NCBI GenBank assembly: GCA_946481605.1
Contig: CAMLPA010000135.1
Coordinates: 1 to 8,035, forward strand
Length of the DNA: 8,035 nt
Direction: 5' to 3'
Source: an uncultured Flavihumibacter sp.
Lineage (GTDB): Bacteria > Bacteroidota > Bacteroidia > Chitinophagales > Chitinophagaceae
Shown: positions 1 to 6,721 of the stretch, one piece after another
Layout: each line of letters starts with the position of its first letter
How positions within the stretch are numbered: the stretch's first letter is position 1
Translations under genes and position numbers: made by a program
The notes under the pieces: model-generated
Databases searched by the model: none
What the model was told of the DNA's origin: nothing
The model's input: only the letters and a program-made list of their open reading frames with translations

Positions 1-695
1 TCTCTGAAAATGAAGGATACCAGTTCTTTCGGTGTGCGTTTCATCTGGCTGATGGCAATGCTGCCCTGGAATTCGATTGCATCGTTCCGTTGTATGGTAA
101 GGTGGATTTGTGTTTGTTGATCGAGTGGCGCGTCGGTAAGGTATACGCAGGGGCCCAGTGCCGCGCAGCCATCATAGGTTTTAGCCTGGGGCAGGTAAAG
201 CGGGTTTTCTCCTTCTATGCTGCGGCTGCTCATGTCGTTGCCGATGGTATAGCCGATGATTTTTCCTGAACTGGTTACAACGAGTGTAAGTTCCGGTTCG
301 GGTACATCCCAGGTGCTGTCTTTTCGGATGCGCACCACGCCGTTGTTGCCCGATACGCGGAATGGATTGCTTTTGAAAAAACATTCAGGCCTTTCCGCCT
401 CATACACTTTGCCGTAAAAGTCCGCGCCGCCCGCAGCTTTGCTTTCTTCCTGCCTGCCCACCATACTTCTGTAATACGTTACGCCGCAGGCCCAGAGTTC
501 CTGTTGGCTGCCAATGGTAGGGAGCGTGTCTTGTATGATGGACGCATCTGTGGCCGGAAGTTCATTGCTCAAAGCGATGGCGCGTTGTAAAGCGTTATCG
601 TCGTTGATGAACGTGTCCCACGATTCATTTTCCGCGAGATAGAAGGTGTTGTCCTTTTCAATTATCAGACCTTTTCTTGTGTTGTAGATTTTCAT
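1..695 (-). CDS. FAH-fold 2-keto-3-deoxypentonate dehydratase, 3' end missing
   Basis: Partial gene: 231 codons from ATG at 695, running off the left edge with no stop. I translated it by hand. It is a fumarylacetoacetase (FAH) family protein. The metal-binding motif PEPEL gives E133 and E135, the GNDMSSR motif gives D154, and K172 lies in the [13 protein letters not shown] segment. The E-x-E and 19-residue spacing to Asp equals the Glu143/Glu145/Asp164 Mg ligands I recall for Sulfolobus 2-keto-3-deoxy-D-arabinonate dehydratase; the conserved ACGVTYYRS stretch (69-77) precedes it. Proposed role: cytosolic, Mg-dependent dehydration of 2-keto-3-deoxypentonate to 2,5-dioxopentanoate, the substrate of the aldehyde dehydrogenase encoded at 3522-5099. 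Caulobacter XylX belongs to the same fold and pathway. Against the Sulfolobus enzyme (about 290 residues) some 50 to 60 C-terminal residues are missing. It starts 10 bases after the lactonase stop. Family is confident. The exact reaction rests on neighbours, since FAH relatives include hydrolases of acylpyruvates and of diketo-deoxy sugar acids. Confidence 0.85.
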   Translation of the reverse strand, partial: MKIYNTRKGLIIEKDNTFYLAENESWDTFINDDNALQRAIALSNELPATDASIIQDTLPTIGSQQELWACGVTYYRSMVGRQEESKAAGGADFYGKVYEAERPECFFKSNPFRVSGNNGVVRIRKDSTWDVPEPELTLVVTSSGKIIGYTIGNDMSSRSIEGENPLYLPQAKTYDGCAALGPCVYLTDAPLDQQTQIHLTIQRNDAIEFQGSIAISQMKRTPKELVSFIFR

Positions 696-705
696 GATGG
701 AAGCG

Positions 706-1719
706 TTAATTCAGTTTTATGCGTAGCAGGTACATGTCGTTTGTGATGAATAGTGTTTTTTCGTCTGTAGAGAGGGCGCAGTTGCTGGCCGGGTTTTCCA
801 GCCGGATGATGCCCAGTTTTTGCCCTTCTTTACTGAAAATGTAAATACCACCGGGGCCCGTTGCGAACACGATACCTTTTTTGCTGATCTTCAGTCCGTC
901 CGGAAGTCCTTTCCAGTTGCGTTCTCTTTCTTTGGGGTTGAAGAATATTTTCCCGTTGGAAAGCTGGTCGCCGTTTACATCGTATTGGTGCCAGAAAGGT
1001 TTTGCCGGATCACTGTTTGCAATGAGCAATTTTTTGTGTCCGGGAAAAAAGGCGATCCCGTTGGGGCGTGTGATGGAATCAGTAAGAAGAACTATGGTGC
1101 CGTCTTTTTTAAGTTTGTATACGCCGTTGAAAGGAAGTTCTTTGGAGGAATCTTTGTCGTTTTGGGACGGAAGTCCATAGGGAGGATCGGTGAAGAATAA
1201 TTCTCCCTTGTTGTTGAAAGCACAATCGTTCGGACTGCTGAACTTCTTTTCATTATACGTAGCCGCCAGTGCGGTGAATTCAGGCTGAGGTGCGTTCAAC
1301 GGCGCATCCATCCTGGCCATTTGCCGATTGCCGTGCTGGCACAAGATGAGTTCACCTTTTTCATTTAGGGCAAGCCCGTTGCTGCCCGGTTCTTTCGAAA
1401 GACTCTTCGTTGCGCCCGTATAGCCACTGGGTGAAAGATAGGTTACCACGCCATTGGCTTCCGTCCATTTGTATACGGTATTTTTAGGGACATCACTAAA
1501 CAACAGCATGTTGTGTTGCGGTACCCAAAGTGGTCCTTCGCTCCAATCAAATCCTTCGGCAATGATCTCCGCGCGTGTATTGGTATCGATGATTTTATCC
1601 AGTGCTTTATCGAATCTCAGGATAGCGCCGTTTTCAGGGAAAACTTTTTTTTCCTGTGCCATGGTGTTGTAACTGAAGCCGGTAAGGGTGAGCAGGAGGG
1701 TGAGCTGGAAGCAATTCAT
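706..1719 (-). CDS. Exported SMP-30/gluconolactonase-family sugar lactonase
   Basis: A 337-residue six-bladed beta-propeller lactonase, proposed to open a pentono-1,4-lactone (or other aldonolactone) to the free aldonate. Family landmarks are in order: WSEGP (E61), GSNGLAL (112-118), SSPND (N164), RPNG (N220) and LPDG (D274). E61, N220 and D274 match the divalent-metal ligands E18/N154/D204 of SMP-30, and N164 its active-site Asn103. Residues 5-21 form a hydrophobic segment ending TMA-QEKK, a plausible Sec signal with cleavage after A21, so the mature enzyme is probably periplasmic. The n-region (MNCFQ) carries no Lys or Arg, which is weak for a Sec signal; an in-frame TAA just upstream rules out an earlier start. 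An internal ATG at codon 20 could in principle give a cytosolic form. It lies 45 bases after the dehydratase gene and 10 before the FAH gene. Caulobacter XylC is the equivalent in the xylose route. The substrate is inferred from context. Confidence 0.88.
   Translation of the reverse strand: MNCFQLTLLLTLTGFSYNTMAQEKKVFPENGAILRFDKALDKIIDTNTRAEIIAEGFDWSEGPLWVPQHNMLLFSDVPKNTVYKWTEANGVVTYLSPSGYTGATKSLSKEPGSNGLALNEKGELILCQHGNRQMARMDAPLNAPQPEFTALAATYNEKKFSSPNDCAFNNKGELFFTDPPYGLPSQNDKDSSKELPFNGVYKLKKDGTIVLLTDSITRPNGIAFFPGHKKLLIANSDPAKPFWHQYDVNGDQLSNGKIFFNPKERERNWKGLPDGLKISKKGIVFATGPGGIYIFSKEGQKLGIIRLENPASNCALSTDEKTLFITNDMYLLRIKLN
1657..1719 (-). other. Probable Sec signal peptide of the lactonase
   Basis: Codons 1-21 (MNCFQ, then a Leu/Thr-rich core, then SYNTMA) look like a cleavable export signal with cleavage before Q22. 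The n-region lacks any basic residue, which weakens the call. C3 is not in a lipobox context. If real, it places the lactonase in the periplasm while its partner enzymes lack signals. Confidence 0.65.
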
Positions 1720-1764
1720 TGTTTCGTTTTATGGTTCATCAATATACCGCATATTCCTCACCCA

Positions 1765-3483
1765 TCAATGTGAATCTCGGGTCACTTCGCTGCCGCTGCT
1801 TCCTTGCAGGAAATCGAGGTCGGCCCCTTTGTCTGCGCCCAAAACATGTTGTACATACAGGCTCACATAGCCCCTCGTGGCTGCGGGCTGTGGTTTTACC
1901 CATGCGGCCCTTCTTTTTGCCAGTTCTTCGTCGCTGACATGCAATTGCAATTTTCTTTGCGCCACATCCAGTTCTATCATGTCACCATTTTGTACCAATG
2001 CCAGGGTCCCGCCAATAGCACTTTCCGGGGATACGTGCAGTACGGCAGTGCCATACGCCGTGCCGCTCATCCTGCCATCACTGATGCGGACCATATCGGT
2101 GATGCCTTTCATCAGTACTTTTTTGGGAAGGGCCATATTGCCTACTTCGGGCATGCCCGGGTAGCCTACCGGGCCTACATATTTCAGTACCATTACACAG
2201 GTTTCATCAATATCAAGTTCAGGATCATCAATCCTTGCGTTATAGTCTTCGATGCTTTCAAATACCACGGCCCGCCCTGTATGTTGCATGAGGGCTGGGG
2301 TTGCCGCAGACGGTTTTATAACGGCGCCATTTTCCGCCAGGTTGCCTTTTACAATCACGCAGCCGCCTTCGGGGATGAGTGGTTCATTGTAGGGGAAGAT
2401 GACATCGTTGTTGTAACAATCTGTGGTGCCTTTGATGTTATCATGGTGGTTCTTCCCGGTAACCGTGATCACATTTTTGTGCAGGGTATCTTTCAGTTCG
2501 TTGAGGATAACGGGCAGGCCACCGGCATAGAAAAAATCTTCCATCAGGTATTTGCCGGAGGGCATCAGGTTCAGGAGCAGCGGTATCTTACTGCCGATGG
2601 TGTCGAAATCTTCCAGGTCAAGGTCTACGCCAATTCTTCCGGCGATGGCGAGCAGGTGGATGATGAAGTTGGAGGAGCCGCCCACAGCCGCGTTCACCTT
2701 AATGGCGTTCTCAAACGCTTCTCTTGTGAGAATTTTATCGATGGTGAGGTCCTCGCGCACCATATCCACGATACGTCTGCCGCTGAGTTGGGCCATCACT
2801 TTTTTTCGGGAATCTGCTGCGGGTATGGCGGCGGCGCCGCTGAGTGTAAGTCCTAAGGCTTCCACCATACAGGCCATGGTGGATGCGGTGCCCATGGTCA
2901 TGCAATGGCCTATGCTGCGGCTCATGCAGCTTTCTGCGAGTTCGCATTCTTCCTGGCTGATCTTACCGGTTTTCATGTCTTCATCAAACTTCCAGACATG
3001 GGTGCCACTGCCGATGAGTTGACCTTTGTAACGGCCGTTCAGCATGGGGCCTCCGGGTACTACAATGGTAGGCAATCCTACGCTGGCCGCGCCCATCACC
3101 GTGGAAGGTGTGGTTTTATCGCAGCCTGTGAGCAATACAACACCGTCCAGCGGGTTGGCGCGGATAGATTCCTCCGCGTCCATACTGGCGAGGTTCCTGA
3201 AAAGCATGGCGGTGGGTTTCATCAGTGTTTCGCCCAGGCTCATAATAGGAAACTCCAGTGGGAAACCGCCTGCTTCCAGTACGCCCCTTTTTACGGCTTC
3301 GGCGTGTTCCCTGAAATGGGCGTTACAGGGGGTAAGCTCACTGAATGTATTGCAGATGCCAATAACGGGTCGTCCGTCGAACATGTCGGTGGGCATGCCC
3401 TGGTTCTTCATCCAACTGCGGTAAATGATCCCGTCTTTGTCCTTGCGGCCAAACCAATGCCGGCTTCTTAAATTCTTGATCAT
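1765..3483 (-). CDS. IlvD/Edd-family pentonate (xylonate/arabonate) dehydratase
   Basis: A 572-residue member of the IlvD/Edd dehydratase family, full length (L-arabonate and D-xylonate dehydratases are about 580-595). It removes water from an aldonate to give the 2-keto-3-deoxy acid, using a [2Fe-2S] cluster and Mg. Cluster cysteines are C53 (ELTPCNAHFR), C121 (LTGCDKTTPS) and C194 (GHCMTMGTASTM). Each sits six residues before C59/C127/C200 as I recall them in Rhizobium L-arabonate dehydratase. K123 falls at the site of the carbamylated Lys and E85 at a Mg ligand; S473 in SDGRMSGTAYGT fits the catalytic Ser alkoxide. The short N-terminus with RSRHWFG and YRSWMKNQG, plus the motif ELTPCN, points to the sugar-acid branch rather than IlvD of branched-chain amino acid synthesis, and the neighbours agree. 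D-xylonate versus L-arabonate cannot be settled from sequence alone. ATG start 38 bases after the aldehyde dehydrogenase stop; no Shine-Dalgarno is seen. Confidence 0.92.
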   Translation of the reverse strand: MIKNLRSRHWFGRKDKDGIIYRSWMKNQGMPTDMFDGRPVIGICNTFSELTPCNAHFREHAEAVKRGVLEAGGFPLEFPIMSLGETLMKPTAMLFRNLASMDAEESIRANPLDGVVLLTGCDKTTPSTVMGAASVGLPTIVVPGGPMLNGRYKGQLIGSGTHVWKFDEDMKTGKISQEECELAESCMSRSIGHCMTMGTASTMACMVEALGLTLSGAAAIPAADSRKKVMAQLSGRRIVDMVREDLTIDKILTREAFENAIKVNAAVGGSSNFIIHLLAIAGRIGVDLDLEDFDTIGSKIPLLLNLMPSGKYLMEDFFYAGGLPVILNELKDTLHKNVITVTGKNHHDNIKGTTDCYNNDVIFPYNEPLIPEGGCVIVKGNLAENGAVIKPSAATPALMQHTGRAVVFESIEDYNARIDDPELDIDETCVMVLKYVGPVGYPGMPEVGNMALPKKVLMKGITDMVRISDGRMSGTAYGTAVLHVSPESAIGGTLALVQNGDMIELDVAQRKLQLHVSDEELAKRRAAWVKPQPAATRGYVSLYVQHVLGADKGADLDFLQGSSGSEVTRDSH

Positions 3484-3521
3484 CGTCTTCTGATTTGAAT
3501 TTGTGAAACAGTGTGCTACTG

Positions 3522-5099
3522 TTATATGCGCTTTAGTTCTCCGTTTACCAGTCTTTGGATAGCGAGCGGGTTATCATGTTTCAATTCATCGGGCAGCAGT
3601 GCATCGGGCATATTCTGGTAACACACGGGTCGTGTGAACCGGTATATGGCTGCTGTGCCCACCGAAGTGGTTTTGCTGTCGGTAGTGGAAGGAAACGGAC
3701 CACCATGTACCATGGCGCTGCAAACCTCCACGCCCGTGGGAAAACCATTGATGACGATCCTGCCCACTTTTCTTTCTAAAATATGAATCAGTTCACGGTA
3801 TTCCTCCAGTTCCCGTTCCGTACCATGCACCGTTGCCGTAAGATGCCCTGAAAGATTGCCTGCTATCTGCAAAAGTTCTTCCTTTGACGTTACAGCCACT
3901 ACCATACTTGCGGGGCCGAATACTTCATGGCTCAAAGATGGATTGGATTGGAATGTGGTGGCAGATGTTGCCAATAAAACCGGCTTGCCATTGTTCTTTC
4001 CTTCAGATGGATTATTGCCAGAAGCGAGTTCTTCCACACCCACGGCTTTACGATTCTTTTCCAAACCCTCTTGGTATGATTTGGCTATGCCAGGGGCCAG
4101 CATTACGCCACCAGCCGTTTTAGAAAAAGCCGCTTTCAATTGTGGTTTAAACTGGTCGTCTTTCCCGGGTTGGTAGAACAACATACCGGGATTGGTGCAG
4201 AACTGTCCAATGCCGAGTGTCACAGAACCTGCATAAGCGGCGGCTATTTCAGCGCCTTTGTTTTCCATGATTTCAGGTAGAATGAAAACGGGGTTGGTGC
4301 TGCCCATTTCCGCATATACAGGAATGGGTTCGGGCCTTGTAACCGCCGCGTCGAATAAAGCCTTTCCACCTTTGTAAGAACCGGTGAAACCCACCGCCTT
4401 TACTTCAGGATGTTTCACCAGTTGGATGCCGGTGCTGGTACCATCTCCAAAAAGCAGGGAGAATACACCATCGGGCATATTCATTTTCCGGGCCGCTTCC
4501 ACAATGGCCCTGCCTATTATGGCGGAAGTAGCGGGATGCGCGCTGTGCGCCTTCACGATCACGGGGCATCCTGCCGCCAAAGCAGATGCTGTGTCGCCAC
4601 CTGCTACGGAAAATGCGAGCGGGAAATTGCTGGCGCCAAATACCACCACCGGACCAAGCGCTACCTGCATGTAACGCAGGTCAGGTTTGGGCAGGGGCGT
4701 ACGTTCGGGGAGTGCGGTTTCTATGCGGGCATCTACCCAGGAACCTTCTTTCAAAAGATCGGCGAACATTTTAAGTTGGTTCACCGTTCTGCCCCGTTCA
4801 TTTTCGATGCGGGCTTTTGGAAGACCGGTTTCGTTAGAGCAGACAGCGATCAATTCTTCTCCTGCCAACATGATTTCTGCCGCGATCGTTTCAAGAAAAA
4901 GCGCTTTTATGGTTCCGGGCAACTTGCTGTAACCGGGAAAAGCGGCCGCGGCTTTTTGGGCAGCACGGTCCACTTCCTGTTCCGTTGCTTTGTAAAACTG
5001 GAAACCGTTGTGCTGATCTGTAGCGGGATTGTACGATTGAAAGGTCTCATTTCCTGCTGCTGACAATTCGTATCCAATAATGTGCTTTTCTTCCTTCAT
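3522..5099 (-). CDS. 2,5-dioxopentanoate (alpha-ketoglutaric semialdehyde) dehydrogenase
   Basis: An aldehyde dehydrogenase superfamily enzyme, 525 residues from the ATG at 5099. It oxidises 2,5-dioxopentanoate to 2-oxoglutarate with NAD(P)+, delivering pentose carbon to the TCA cycle. Catalytic residues (525 numbering): nucleophile C301 in GQFCTNPG, general base E264 in YAEMGSTNP, oxyanion-hole N158 in GASNFP, cofactor-binding K183 in VKAHSAH, and GFTGS at 237-241. The AEMGSTNPVF and QFCTNPG signatures and the long chain (about 525 rather than 480-500) fit the ketoglutaric semialdehyde dehydrogenase subgroup usually called aldehyde dehydrogenase (NADP+). The reading frame stays open upstream to a GTG at 5135 (537 residues). 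I prefer the ATG because residues from IIGYELS onward align with the family N-terminus, an A/T-rich AAATTTT leader precedes it, and the GTG lies right beside the inverted repeat at 5138-5159. The same enzyme type also serves hydroxyproline and glucarate breakdown, but the dehydratase and lactonase neighbours favour pentose. Confidence 0.9.
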   Translation of the reverse strand: MKEEKHIIGYELSAAGNETFQSYNPATDQHNGFQFYKATEQEVDRAAQKAAAAFPGYSKLPGTIKALFLETIAAEIMLAGEELIAVCSNETGLPKARIENERGRTVNQLKMFADLLKEGSWVDARIETALPERTPLPKPDLRYMQVALGPVVVFGASNFPLAFSVAGGDTASALAAGCPVIVKAHSAHPATSAIIGRAIVEAARKMNMPDGVFSLLFGDGTSTGIQLVKHPEVKAVGFTGSYKGGKALFDAAVTRPEPIPVYAEMGSTNPVFILPEIMENKGAEIAAAYAGSVTLGIGQFCTNPGMLFYQPGKDDQFKPQLKAAFSKTAGGVMLAPGIAKSYQEGLEKNRKAVGVEELASGNNPSEGKNNGKPVLLATSATTFQSNPSLSHEVFGPASMVVAVTSKEELLQIAGNLSGHLTATVHGTERELEEYRELIHILERKVGRIVINGFPTGVEVCSAMVHGGPFPSTTDSKTTSVGTAAIYRFTRPVCYQNMPDALLPDELKHDNPLAIQRLVNGELKRI

Positions 5100-5137
5100 G
5101 ATGAAAATTTGATCGCTGCCTGCTGTTGTTTTCACTG

Positions 5138-5159
5138 TAACCGCTTCCTGAACCGGTTA
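5138..5159. repeat. Interrupted palindrome between susD-like and ALDH genes
   Basis: A 22-base inverted repeat with outer arms TAACCG and CGGTTA. After one mismatched pair, inner arms TTC/GAA flank a 2-base centre, so nine of ten pairs match. It includes the TAA stop of the susD-like gene and ends two bases before the alternative GTG start of the aldehyde dehydrogenase. In RNA it could form a 6-bp stem with a 10-base loop. No U-run follows, so it does not look like an intrinsic terminator. It could be a regulator operator or an intercistronic processing or stability hairpin separating expression of susCD from the catabolic genes. The symmetry is directly visible; any function is inference. 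Confidence 0.4.
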
Positions 5160-6710
5160 GTTGTCCCAGAATATCCTGGTGGTGAGATTATCTTGTCCGC
5201 CCATGCTGGTCACGGCTTCCTGGTAATTGGCGTTGTTTCTTGATGATTCTTCGTTGGGGTAGGCGAACCTTCTTGCGAATCCTCCCTGGAGCAGGTTGTT
5301 GTAACCGTTAGGGGTAAGTGCAGGAAATCCGCTTCTCCTGAAGTTGGCGAATCCTTCGGCGCCATTACCCAGGCTCGCGATCCAGTATTGCGTATTGATG
5401 AGTTCCAGCGCATTGCCCGCGTTCCAGGCCACGCCCGGCATGGTAAGGTAGCTGTTCTGTGCGGATTCCGGTATGGCAACTGCGGGCACATTTGGATAGA
5501 GCGAATATTCATCCATAGATGCTTTTACACCCGCTTCATAGTATTGTTGCGCGGTAAGCGCGCCTGTAAGTCCCGTTAACCATCCTCTTTGAGCGGCCTC
5601 CGCGAGCAGCAATTTTGTTTGCGCGTTTGTAGCGTAGAATACCGGTGCCGTGGCGCTGCCGAATACGGCGTAGTTGAGTTGCGAATAGTTTTGTCCTGTG
5701 CCATTTGTGCCTCTGTAACCAGGATAATTGAGTACGCTGGTTTGGTCATAGCCTATCGGGAAGCCGAATTGCGCGGCCATCGTGGTATCGGGCGTGAGCG
5801 CCAGCGCCTGGTTGGGATCGGCGTATTTTCCTGCGATGTATTTCAGACGCGGGTCGCGGAAGTTTTTCATTCTGTTGACGAAGGGTTCCGCGAGGTAGTA
5901 GAAATAAGGGTTCGTGGCGCGTGGACCGTTGTTGAGCTGGTTTACATATACGGAGGTGAATTTAATCATCGCATTGTCAGCATTGGTCTGCATTAGGCCG
6001 GCATTGTAGGCTTCCTGCACGATGCTGCGGGCTTTGTTTGCGTCAATCTTAGAGTAGCGCATGCCCATGCGGAGCAGTAACGAATTGCCAAACCTTTTCC
6101 ATTTGGTGGCCTGATCGGTTGCTGAAAGCGTTCCGTATAAAAGGTCTTCCTTTACACCTGCCTTGGCGCCATCCAGCGCCGCGACGGCCGATTTGATTTC
6201 GTTGTACAGCGCTTCGTAGATGACTTCGTCCTTATCATACTTAGGGTAGAAGGTTGCTTCCAGGAAGGCTTTGCCTGCTTGTGAATAAGGAACATCCCCA
6301 TAAGTGTCTACCAGGGTCATGTAGATATAGGATTTCCAGATACGCGTCTGGTTGTACAGGTTTACTTTATCCGGATTGTCTTTCACTAAGCTAATGATCT
6401 GCTCAATCAGTTTGATGGAGTTGGGGTAGTTGTCGTTCCAGCGGGGAACATTGAAGTTGTTGTTGTCTTCATTAAAATTGAATCCCGCGGTGGCCCCGGT
6501 GTTGTACGCGTTTACGAACTGCTGTACAATGGTTTGCTCTCCTTCCCAGAATCCGGGATGGGTAAGGCGTTGCACATTGGTGAACAGTAAAGCCGGTTCA
6601 ATACTGGTGAGCGCATAAGGATTGGTGTTGATCTGTTCGAATTCCTTATCGCAACTGGCGAGGAAAAACAACGAGACGGGCAATAGTATATATCGGTTGA
6701 TCTTTTTCAT
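5157..6710 (-). CDS. SusD/RagB-family nutrient-binding outer-membrane lipoprotein
   Basis: A 517-residue surface lipoprotein that caps the SusC channel and binds the incoming glycan or other nutrient. The N-terminus is a lipoprotein signal: basic MKKINRY, hydrophobic core, and lipobox LASC with the lipidated C20. The acidic DKEFEQ after it is typical of surface-exposed Bacteroidota lipoproteins. The NTNPYALTSIEPALLFTNVQ stretch (29-48), IWKSYIYMTLVDTYGDVPYS (124-143), YPKYDKDEVIYEALYNEI (155-172) and WKRFGNSLLLRMGMRY (204-219) are hallmarks of the SusD-like 2 branch and supply its TPR-like helices. Length is normal. The ATG lies 11 bases after the SusC stop, the standard susC-susD order. Family members bind many ligands, and sequence alone does not say which; the downstream pentonate genes suggest a pentose-containing substrate, as inference. 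The family and localisation are confident. Confidence 0.95.
   Translation of the reverse strand: MKKINRYILLPVSLFFLASCDKEFEQINTNPYALTSIEPALLFTNVQRLTHPGFWEGEQTIVQQFVNAYNTGATAGFNFNEDNNNFNVPRWNDNYPNSIKLIEQIISLVKDNPDKVNLYNQTRIWKSYIYMTLVDTYGDVPYSQAGKAFLEATFYPKYDKDEVIYEALYNEIKSAVAALDGAKAGVKEDLLYGTLSATDQATKWKRFGNSLLLRMGMRYSKIDANKARSIVQEAYNAGLMQTNADNAMIKFTSVYVNQLNNGPRATNPYFYYLAEPFVNRMKNFRDPRLKYIAGKYADPNQALALTPDTTMAAQFGFPIGYDQTSVLNYPGYRGTNGTGQNYSQLNYAVFGSATAPVFYATNAQTKLLLAEAAQRGWLTGLTGALTAQQYYEAGVKASMDEYSLYPNVPAVAIPESAQNSYLTMPGVAWNAGNALELINTQYWIASLGNGAEGFANFRRSGFPALTPNGYNNLLQGGFARRFAYPNEESSRNNANYQEAVTSMGGQDNLTTRIFWDN
6651..6710 (-). other. Lipoprotein signal peptide of the SusD-like protein
   Basis: Codons 1-20 encode a type II signal: K2, K3 and R6, a hydrophobic core from I8 to A18, and the lipobox L17-A18-S19-C20. 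Signal peptidase II should cut before C20, leaving a lipidated Cys followed by Asp-Lys-Glu. The acidic residue right after Cys fits Bacteroidota lipoproteins exported to the outer-membrane surface. Confidence 0.9.
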
Positions 6711-6721
6711 AAAGCAATAGT

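Noticed and set aside
181..384. 67-codon minus-strand open frame within the FAH gene
   Set aside because: It overlaps the FAH gene in a different frame and encodes an Arg/Gln/His-rich peptide without features. The true gene there runs from 695 off the left edge.
1741..1755. AATAT/ATATT inverted repeat between dehydratase and lactonase genes
   Set aside because: Only five A/T pairs around a 5-base loop, with no U-run and no promoter-like spacing; expected by chance in an A/T-rich gap.
1804..2856. 350-codon open frame on the plus strand inside the dehydratase gene
   Set aside because: Its codons are the exact reverse complements of the dehydratase codons (same register), so it stays open because the real gene avoids TTA, CTA and TCA. 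The translation is rich in Tyr, His and Phe with no recognisable domain, while the opposite strand encodes a complete conserved enzyme.
1765..3483. Dehydratase as IlvD of branched-chain amino acid synthesis
   Set aside because: Neighbouring lactonase, FAH-fold and semialdehyde dehydrogenase genes, and the ELTPCNAHFR-type N-terminal motif, fit the sugar-acid branch; no ilv or leu genes are nearby.
3484..3521. Possible hairpin CAGT/ACTG in the gap before the dehydratase
   Set aside because: Four base pairs is too weak to support a terminator or operator.
4410..5063. 217-codon open frame on the plus strand opposite the aldehyde dehydrogenase
   Set aside because: Same explanation: codon-register antisense shadow of a gene with intact catalytic residues.
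5589..5996. 135-codon plus-strand open frame opposite the susD-like gene
   Set aside because: Codon-register antisense shadow within a normal SusD coding sequence; no domain or leader.
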